Of a DNA stretch of 64,000 nt, positions 55,925-64,000 are shown piece after piece; the stretch's first letter is position 1, and every line of letters begins with the position of its first letter. Origin of the DNA: Euphorbia lathyris (lineage: Eukaryota; Streptophyta; Magnoliopsida; Malpighiales; Euphorbiaceae); contig NC_088913.1 of NCBI RefSeq assembly GCF_963576675.1, forward strand, positions 20,720,001 to 20,784,000. The letters run 5' to 3'. The notes beneath the pieces are model-generated. The model made no database searches. It was not told where the DNA came from and saw only the letters and a list, made by a program, of their open reading frames with translations. Position numbers and translations under genes: made by a program.

Positions 55925-57065
55925 ACCCCTTGGATCCGTGTGATGACCCAATCCTAGAAATAGTGGAAGAAGGTGAAATCCTAAAGCCCCAACAAGAAAG
56001 GCTCTTTGGCACAATCTCAGGATACATGACAGAAAACCTAGATTCAGCCCACGAGGTCATCAACATCAAGAGACAAGAACACGCAATCCAAATGCCAGCA
56101 GTGAAAGAAAAACTTGTGATAGTAGAGGAAATATTCAGGTATGTGACTAAATCTAAAATTACCAATAGCTCGACCGGACACCACACTATTTGAAGCCGCT
56201 GCTACAAGCAAGACAAATGCTCAAATAGTCGAATGAAAGATCTATACACCCAATTAAGGGAGAAAGAAGTCTCCCAATACGACATCATCGATTCCTAACT
56301 CCCTCTCCATGCAACACAAGAGATACTGACATGTCTCCCAGTAGAACAGACCAAGAAAGAGAAGGAATATGACCCTCCCCGAACAGGAGGACAACAGACT
56401 CTAACCTTCAAAGGACCCATCATCGGTCGGTAGAATCCCGATTGCTCAACCAATGGAGAGGGGCCAAGCCTTAAACCCAAGACCATTGGGTGTCGAAAGA
56501 AAGGGATCTTCCGATCAAAGACGACGCCAAAAAGGCTAAACTGAGGCACTGCAAAATGAGCTCGACTAGCCCATAAGCACCATTATCGAGATGTGAATTG
56601 ACGCCAAGCATTTTGATTTCACAGGGGTAGAAATAACTTTATGCAAGAACAAGCTGATTTCTCGAGGGTTTAAATACCTACTGCTGAAAGAGTATGAATG
56701 GACAACACACCCTACTACTAATGTCAACAAAATTAAGTGAGCCATTGATACTACCATGACAACCAATGATATGATGTATCACATATTCCATACCATATTG
56801 AAATGCGGTCCTTCCTATTGGTACTAGTCCCTAGGTATAAAGATAATCACCAATATTAAGTAGATGACTAAACTTTTTACTGGCCATTTCGTAACATTTA
56901 CCCTTAAAAGCAAGACCATTCACGATATCAACTACTTAGTCGAAGATGAGAAAGAAACTATGTAGAAATATTTCCAACAATATGCCATTCAAGTCAAGCT
57001 GGTGGATGTATATCAGGTTTCTCATGGTGGCACCCCTACTTTGTCCTCACCTAATATCTTAAAAA
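55925..57065 (+). pseudogene. Ty3/gypsy gag relic, copy 2
   Basis: It parallels 21750-23070 in the opposite orientation. EEGEILKPQQERLFGTISG and EVINIKRQEHAIQ open the region, and KLFTGHFVTFTLKSKTIHD with YLVEDEKET appears near 56868-56970. Many stops and frameshifts are present. No promoter, LTR or pol is attached here. The 5' boundary near 55925 directly follows T-rich sequence beyond the TA repeat. Confidence 0.75.
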
Positions 57066-57122
57066 GGGTAAGACCAGAACCTATCATTTGAGTGTTCGTG
57101 TGATAGTGTGGGTTATCATATT

Positions 57123-58432
57123 TGTTGGTCCCGTATAACGTGAAAAGGTTAGTTCCAAGGGGGGGATAGGAACTATTTAAAATTTTGTCCGTTAAGGCTG
57201 ACTTCTTTTCTTTAAGAAAAGGTTTACACAGCGGCGATAAGTAGTTTTAAGACACAAGCTTAGTCAACTGGTGACTAAGTTTGTTTCTTTCCTTGAGTCA
57301 GGAAATAGCACTTAAGTCTATTCCTGAACTCAGCTTCTTAGTGCACTCAACTCAGTGTGAGTTCGTTACTTAGTCAGTTTTATAGCAAGCAATATATAAA
57401 GGAGTTTAAAGGTTAGAAATATGTTACTCAGCAGACATATCCTGGTTCGGCCTCTCCGCCTACGTCCAGTCCCCGGAACTCGTTCCGAGCTTTTTGAATC
57501 CTCTACTGAGCTCTTTAAAGGTAGAGCACGAAACCTTTTACAACAGAAGCTGAGTATACAAGAGTACCTTCCTCTATTCCTCTACTCACTCCTATAACTA
57601 CCGCTGAGTACTATAACCGAGTACTCAGCTTCTCCTTTCTATTCTTCTAGAAATGATAAGTGTTTGTCCTAAACAATAATTGCTAAGACACTTTAGATGA
57701 ATGAAATCACTCTAGACTTTTACACAATGATTGGAATTGGTGTAAGATTTGCTTTGCTTTTCTCATAGAACTTCAAGTATGAATTTGGTCAGCGTTTCAA
57801 CTTGATTGAAGATCTGCATCGAATGAAGCATTTGAAAGGCCTATTTATAGTGACACTTCAAGCACCGGTGATTTCGAATTTCGAAATAACCGTTGGAGGC
57901 TAACGGCTTCCTGTCGCTTTCACTCTAGACGTGCTCAGTGTCATTGGCCAATGAGATTCTTGTATCTTCTGTCTACGGCAGTGCTCAGCAGCTTTTCGTC
58001 AGATGAACAGAATGTTTCGACATTAATAGTAAAGTCTTCCAGACAGCTTACTGCGTCTTCTGAGCTTTACCCAAAGTAGAAATACTTTGTCTCTAAGTTG
58101 GTTCTGTTCTGCCGCTGACTTGTACTTCTTGTCGTTTAACTCAGCAGCTTCATCTTGAAGCAATTGATAGAAGGCTTCTCGATCCTTCTTCATGCTGAGT
58201 TAGTGTTTTGCGTAAAACGACTGCGTTTTGTCTTCCTGGGCCGTGAGGTCTTGATCTGTTGACTTGGGCTTGACTTCTTCTTATGGGTCTTTAGGCTTTT
58301 TATCTTAATGTCTTATAAATAACACATTAGTGTGAATAAATCAAAGCATTTAAATTTAATGTGTTAGAATATTTTTATCATTCACATAAATAATTTTGTC
58401 AAATCAAAATCATGTGGAAAGGTGTTTCAACA
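57123..58432 (-). repeat. SIRE-like copia LTR, minus orientation (element C)
   Basis: In plus coordinates it runs TGTTGGTCCC to GTTTCAACA. On the minus strand it is TGTTGAAACACC to GGGACCAACA. It is followed on its right by AACTCCCCCATTTT, the complement of a polypurine tract, so it is a 3' LTR of a minus-strand element. Only about 44 bp of its internal region remain before the next LTR. Confidence 0.85.
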
Positions 58433-58476
58433 AACTCCCCCATTTTGATGTTGGCAAAAATATTCAGTAAGGAACT
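58433..58476 (-). other. polypurine tract and 3' stub of element C
   Basis: The minus strand reads TTGCCAACATCAAAATGGGGG then AGTT at the LTR. This CAACATCAAAATGGGGGAG context is characteristic of SIRE/Maximus-type copia elements. Confidence 0.8.
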
Positions 58477-59947
58477 TGTTGAAACACCTTTCCACAAGAT
58501 TTTGATTTGACAAAATCATCCATGATTAAGAGACAATTAAATTTAAGTGCTTTATTTTAATTGTACTAATCCGTTTGTTCAATGTTGAGTATAAATATAA
58601 ATAAAGATAAATATAAAAAGTAAGACAGGAAGCAGTCAGCATGAGATGAACAAAACAAGCCAAGTAGAATGAAGGTCAGCATAGAAGCCTAAAGTATCAA
58701 GTTGAGTGGAATCAACCTTAGCATCAAAAGACTAAGACATAAAAGTCCAAGAAAGAAAAGCGAAAGCATAAGAAACCGCAACAACAACTGTCTTACGAAG
58801 CTGAGCTGACTAAAATTATACTTAGCTTAGAAATAATCGAAGACAATGATTTACGCAGTAGAAGCTGAGTGATCCTTCAGGACAGTATGAAAAAGTCGTT
58901 TGCTAAAAGACAATGATTACCGCCCCTCTGTTCCAATAATTGAATCCTTTGCAATATGCAGAAGACACATTCCGAGATGTATGGGTCAATGGATTATTGG
59001 TAAAGGACAACTGGCACAAAAAGACAAGCCAGACGCAAGAAGATAAGCCTGACGTCTGAAGGAAAACAGAGGAAGGGAATGGCCGGAACAGTCTGTAGCT
59101 GACCAGAATCTGTCCCCTAAAAGAGCCGTTTTAACATCAATGGCTAAATCATTTCAAAATGATCCAACACAGATTTTCCCTATATAAGGACAATCAACCT
59201 TCTTGGATCATTGCCGATTTACAAAAAGAAAAGTACAAGAGAGAAAAGATACAAAAGCACTTAGATACAAAAAGAGATCTTACACCCATCTTCCATTCTT
59301 TGTGTAAATGCTAGAGTGATTACTTGTAATCTTCTAAAGTGTTCTTTATTCGAAAAGGAACAAGTGTTTATCAATTGTAACATTGAGAGTGTTATGCTGA
59401 GTGTTTGGTTGTAAACATTCAGTGGTAGAGAAATCTAGGTGCTGGGTTGTAGCACTTAGTAGGAGTTGAGTAGACGAATAGAGAAAGGTACTCTTGCATA
59501 TTCAACTGCCTTGTAATTGGTTTGTGCTCTACCTTTAAAGAGCTCAGTATTGGATTCTAAAAGCCCGGAGGACTCTGGGGATTGGACGTAGGCGGAGAGG
59601 CCGAACCAGGATAAGTGATACTGAGTAACCTCTAAACTCTCTCTCAATATATATATTTGCATGTGTTGTGTGTGAAGTTTACTCAGCATATAAAATTGTT
59701 TAAAGTTGACTCTGAATAATCTCAAGTGCTGAGTTAGAAACTGACCTCCAAGAGTGTCAATATCTAACTTACTAATAAAACAGCCTTAGTCAATATCTGG
59801 GCAAAGCTGTCTTGTAACATATCTGGCCAAGCTGACCAAAAGCTGAGTTGACAAACTCACCAAATAACTAAGTCAGCGTATTAACTAAACGAAAAAATTA
59901 TATTAGTTCCTAACCCCCCCCTTGGAACTAATCACACGGGACCAACA
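58477..59947 (+). repeat. SIRE-like copia 5' LTR, plus orientation (element B)
   Basis: 1471 bp, TGTTGAAACACC to GGGACCAACA. It is the reverse complement of most of 57123-58432, so the two LTRs form a long inverted repeat with a 44-bp spacer. A primer site follows immediately. Confidence 0.88.
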
Positions 59948-59949
59948 AG

Positions 59950-59962
59950 TGGTATCAGAGCC
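59950..59962 (+). other. primer binding site, tRNA-iMet type (element B)
   Basis: TGGTATCAGAGCC, two bases after the LTR end. Confidence 0.9.
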
Positions 59963-60009
59963 TAAGCTCACTACTCAAAGATATAACTATCTTGAGCGGA
60001 TCCCCATAA

Positions 60010-61217
60010 ATGGCTGAGAACAGCACTCGTTTCCTTCCAGGGAACCAAACAACACAGATACTCCTTGAGGGATTATCAATCACTAGACCTCCCCTATTCT
60101 TTGGATCTAATTATACATTCTGGAAGAATAGGATGAAAAACTTTATTCAAGCCACAAACATGAGTGCATGGCTTGCAATTGTTCAAGGTCCACATGTGCC
60201 ATATAAAACTGTTAACAATGAGAAAATTGTTAAAAGCGAAGCTGAGTAGACAGAGGATGACCTCAGAAAATTACAAAATAATGCTTCGGCTATAAATATG
60301 CTTCACTGTGCTTTAGATGCTGCAGAATACAATAAGATTTCAGGTTGTGAGTCAGCACAAGAGATTTGGAAAAAGCTTGAAGTGACCTATGAAGGCACCA
60401 GTAAAGTTAAGGAGTCAAAAGTCAATCAGCATATGAGACTCTACGAGCTGTTCGAGATGAATGAGAACGAAGACATCTCTGAAATGAACTCAAGATTCAC
60501 AAATATTATAAATGAGCTTAAAAGGCTTGGAATGAACTTCTCTGAAGAAGAACAAGTAAAGAAGATCTTGAGAAGTTTACCTAAGAGTTGGCAAGCAAAG
60601 AAAACAGCTGTAGAAGAAGCTCAGGACTTGACTACTTACAAATATGATGAGCTGATCGGATCCCTGCTGACCCACGAGATCTCTATGAAAAACTTTGAGG
60701 CAAAAGAGAAGTCCGAAGATAAGAAACAGAAATCACTAGTGATGAAAGCTGACTCCACAGAAGCTGAGTCTACTGATGATGAGGAAATGGCTATGTTTAC
60801 AAGAAAGATGAAGAACTGTTTAGAAGAAATGACAGAAATAGCAAACGGCCATACAAGAGAGGTGAGAGGTACAAAGCTGAGTCCAGTGACAAATATAAGA
60901 AGGACAGCACTAAGTCCATCACATGTTTTGAGTGCCACCAAACTGGGCACATCAAGTCAAGCTGTCCAAACCTAAAAAGAGATAAGAAGGGAAACAAGAA
61001 GGCAATGGTAGCAACATGGAGTGACAGTGACGAGTCAACATCATCCGAAGCTGATGCAAATGAAACGGCAAACATATGCTTCATGGCCGATGATGCTGAT
61101 CACTCTCAATCTGAGCAAGCTGACCTCTCTGATGAAACTGACCAGGAGGAACACAACAATGAGGTAACATCCCTACTTTTGCTTAGAAACGAAATGGTAA
61201 ATGCCTTGAGTGATTTA
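60010..61217 (+). pseudogene. SIRE-like copia gag (element B)
   Basis: ATG 60010 (MAENSTRFLPGN) opens a UBN2-type gag: RPPLFFGSNYTFWKNRMK and a TAG at 60247-60249. Then, in the same frame, NMLHCALDAAEYNKISGCES, EIWKKLEVTYEGTSKVKESK and ILRSLPKSWQAKKTAV. A frameshift near 60850 moves the zinc knuckle CFECHQTGHIKSSCP (about 60922-60966) into another frame, followed by an acidic tail ending TGA at 61221-61223. No protease or pol follows: the sequence passes directly into LTR sequence at 61218, so pol has been deleted. Confidence 0.88.
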
Positions 61218-61539
61218 TGTTGAAACACCTTTCCACAAGATTTTGATTTGACAAAATCATCCATGATTCAGAGATAATTAAATTTAAGTGCTTTATTTTA
61301 ATTGTACTAATCCGTTTGTTCAATGTTGAGTATGAATATAAATAAAGATAAATATAAAAAGAAAGACAGGAAGAAGTCAGCATGAAATGAACAAAACAAG
61401 CTAAATGGAATGAAGGTCAGCATAGAAGCCTAAAGTATCAAGCTGAGTGGAATCAATCTTAGCATCAAGAGACTAAGACATAAAAGTCCAATAAAGAGAA
61501 GCGAAATGCAACTCAGCATAAGAAACAACAACAACAAAT
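61218..61539 (+). repeat. truncated second LTR of element B
   Basis: It matches the first ~320 bp of 58477-59947 and is cut by the minus-oriented LTR at 61540. It abuts gag without a polypurine tract, which marks the internal deletion. Confidence 0.82.
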
Positions 61540-62945
61540 TGTTGGTCCCTGGTAATTAGTTCCAAGGGGGGGTTAGGAACTAATATAACTTTTTCGCGTT
61601 TTAATTAAGCTGACTGGAAGTAATTTTGAGAGTTTATTAACTCGGCTTTTGGTCAGCTTGGTGAGATATGTTTGAAGACAGCTTTAGTCAGATGTTGACT
61701 AAAGTTGTTTTCTTGTGAGTTGAGAATTGACACTCTTGGAGGTCAGCTTCTAACTCAGCACCACTTATTTTCTCAAGGTCAGCTTAGGCAATTTATATGC
61801 TGAGTAAATATAGCAAACAACACATACAATATAAGAGAGAGTTCAGAGATTACTCAGTATCACTTATCCTGGTTCGGCCTCTCTGCCTACGTCCAGTCCC
61901 CAGAGTCCTCCGGGCTTTTTGAATCCAATACTGAGCTCTTTAACGGTAGAGCACAACCCAATTACAAGGCAGTTGAATATGCAAGAGTACCTTCCTCTAT
62001 TCGTCTACTCAACTCCTACTAAGTGCTACAACCCAGCACATAGATTTCTTTACCACTGAATGCTTACAACCAAGCACTCAGCTTAACACTCTCAATATTC
62101 CTATTGATCACAAACTTGTTCTTTTTATGCTAAAGAGCACTTTAGATGATTATATAACAATCAATCTAGCATTTACACAGAGAATGAAAAGTTGGTGTAA
62201 GATCTTTTTGTATTTGAGTGCTTTCAAGATTTTCTCTCTTTGTATTTTTCTCTTGATGCTTCAGTGATAAACCAAGGTTCTTCATTGTCCTTTTATAGAA
62301 GGAAATTGCAGATTTGGAACTTGAATTGTTGTTACCGTTAACACCAAAACGGCTCTTTTGGTGAACAATTTCTGGCCAGCTTCAGACTGCTCCGCCATTC
62401 CCTTTCTCTGTTTTCTTCAGGCGTCAGATTTGTCTTCTTGCGTCTGGCTTGTCTGTTTGTGCCAGTTGTCTTTTACCAATAATCCAATGACCCATGACTC
62501 TTAGAATTAGTCTTTTATGTGTCTTCGAGGTTCCAATTATTGGTGCAGAAGATTTGCAGACTTTGTCCTTTAGTGAACGGATCCTTCATGCTGTCCTGAC
62601 AGTCATTCAGCTTTCTTCGTAATCTTCGGATGTTCAACTTCTAAGCTGAGTTCATTCTTGGTCAGCTTCGCTCTGTGTAACCGCTTCTGAAGAAATCTTT
62701 AACTTTAGTCAGCTTCGTTTTGCTTCTAAGTTCTACTCCACTCCGCTTACATTCTGTCATGCTGAGTTCCGTTCTACTCAGCTTTGCTTGTGCTGACTTT
62801 TGTCCTGTCTTTACTTTATATATATTTTTGCACTCAATATTGAACAAACACATTAGTACAATTAAATCAAAGCATTTAAATTTAATTGCCTCTTAATCAT
62901 GGATGATTTTGTCAAATCAAAATCTTGTGGAAAGGTGTTTCAACA
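61540..62945 (-). repeat. SIRE-like copia 3' LTR, minus orientation (element A)
   Basis: 1406 bp. In plus coordinates it runs TGTTGGTCCC to GTTTCAACA, followed by a complementary polypurine tract (AACTCCCCCATTTTG, 62946-62960). The coding region of its element lies to the right and leaves the window. Confidence 0.88.
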
Positions 62946-63361
62946 AACTCCCCCATTTTGATGTTGGCAAAATACATAATTACGGAACTCGGTTATAAGT
63001 TGCCCCATGATTGATTTTTGAAATGACTCCCCCGTAAGGGTTGCACATATTATCTTAACTTAATTCTAAACCTTCCAAGATCTAACTGAATTAGACTTAA
63101 GACATTTGTGTATACTGACTTAGTTTGAGTTTTGAGCTTGTTTGGATTTAAGTCAGTTTTAACATTTTTGGAAGTATGTTGTCTCTCAGTTTATTGCATA
63201 AGTTGTTTTGGTGTTAATGTATACTGAGTGTGTTTAACTTTGTGATTTGTTTGTTCAAATTTTATTAGTCAGGTCAGGAAGAAAACTAATACTTGTTATA
63301 TATTGACCTTTTTTTAAAAAAACACATACATTCAAAGACAGACAGGATATAAAGCTAAGTC
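62946..63361 (-). other. 3' non-coding region and polypurine tract of element A
   Basis: The polypurine tract (minus: CAAAATGGGGGAGTT) lies next to the LTR. The remaining ~400 bp between it and the ORF show no motif that I recognise. Confidence 0.75.
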
Positions 63362-64000
63362 CTAGATATTGACTAAGCTAGTTCTACTTCTTCTTTTTCT
63401 GAGCCGAGTGATCAGTATGAGCAATTCCTTTGCCTTTCTCTTTCTCTTTACTTCTAGAAGCATTACCTGCAGGCTGAGGCTGAGTTCCTCCTTGACTTGT
63501 CTCCCCCGTTTTGCCATCATCGGGTTTGTAGAGGAAGGTTTCATTTCGTGCTGCAAAGGAGAGATAATGGGAGTAGCGCTGAAGCCTTTTGGTGCTTTCA
63601 CCCAAGCCATCAATGACTGGTACACTATCATCCTGGATATGCCTAGGAACCCGAAGGGAGCTGCTGATCATGCTGAGGAGGCATTCATGGGATTTGCTCA
63701 GGCAGGTGAGTGAGCTTGTGATCTGACCAAAAGATTGATGGTACAGTTTTAGCAGAGCAGAATCATAAAACATGCGCTGGGCATTGTTGATGCGCATTGC
63801 CTTCATGATAGCTTGTGAAAAGCTCATGAGTTCACTGTTGGAGATTGGATCAACATCCATCTGGGCTCTGTCGATGTTGAGTAGTCTGACTGCTTCACTT
63901 AATTGGTCAATAGTGCACTGAGAAGAGGAGGATACTAAGTCACTTGTACTGGTCAGCTCAGTATGAAGCTTGGTGAAGCATTGTTGAAGTTCGGCAGAGG
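63362..64000 (-). CDS. 3' ORF of SIRE-like element A (env-like position), partial
   Basis: On the minus strand the frame is open from the window edge (64000) to a stop at 63362. The first internal ATG at 63860 need not be the start, because upstream codons (QQCFTKLHTELTS, then QLSEAVRLLNIDRAQ) read in frame. The protein is helical and polar, with LMSFSQAIMKAMR, SLTCLSKSHECLLSMI and a Lys-rich tail (RSKEKEKGKG, then QKKKK). It lies between the presumed pol and the 3' LTR, where SIRE-type elements carry an env-like frame. No transmembrane segment is visible in this part and I do not recognise a domain. The function is unknown; no stop interrupts the 213 codons seen. Confidence 0.6.

Overview
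The window looks like repeat-dense, gene-poor nuclear DNA of an angiosperm, most likely a eudicot. It is AT-rich and contains no rRNA, tRNA or bacterial-type gene. Nearly every long reading frame belongs to a retrotransposon, a plant L1-type LINE with a C-terminal RNase H, or an endogenous plant pararetrovirus (Caulimoviridae). No confidently intact host gene is present. At most there are two exon-like fragments, near 1.6 kb (+) and 40-41 kb (-).

Layout. (1) 1-1175: the 3' part of a ~2 kb LTR, inserted in a LINE scrap (1176-1446). (2) 2797-21230: a decayed LINE (2797-4070 and 19696-21230) split by a minus-strand Ty1/copia element (4068-19695). That copia element was itself hit twice: by an Athila-like Ty3/gypsy element (5395-13699), whose right LTR holds a 40-bp SINE tail, and by a solo LTR (16286-18303), which holds a 151-bp Mutator-type MITE. 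(3) 21.75-23.07 kb: a minus-strand gypsy gag relic. (4) ~23.2-39.0 kb: a large palindrome with arms of about 1.75 kb centred near 31.6 kb. Its left arm is broken by a hAT-like element carrying a Mutator-like MITE and by a near full-length LINE (25359-30955). Its right arm is broken by a CRM-like gypsy chromovirus (33093-38730). (5) 39.0-43.9 kb: a MITE, a possible minus-strand gene relic, and three non-autonomous DNA transposons with recognisable target-site duplications. (6) ~43.9-55.6 kb: an endogenous pararetrovirus with movement protein, coat protein with zinc finger, protease, RT, RNase H, then a long separate ORF2 and a TATA-bearing intergenic region. It is interrupted by a 1.9-kb gene-like insert and by a solo LTR, and flanked by AT repeats. 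(7) 55.9-57.07 kb: a second copy of the gypsy gag relic, in the opposite orientation to the first. (8) 57.1-64 kb: SIRE-like copia LTRs in alternating orientation, a broken gag, and the open 3' ORF of another element that runs off the window.

The genes do not form a host pathway. They are layers of parasitic DNA whose order of arrival can be read from target-site duplications. Most coding frames carry TGG-, CAA- or CAG-to-stop changes, as expected from long-term cytosine methylation and deamination. The parts most worth a second look are the pararetrovirus (mainly its long-open ORF2 and the gene-like insert inside its ORF1), the interrupted palindrome, the 40-bp SINE insertion, and the copia element with extra leader sequence outside its LTR.
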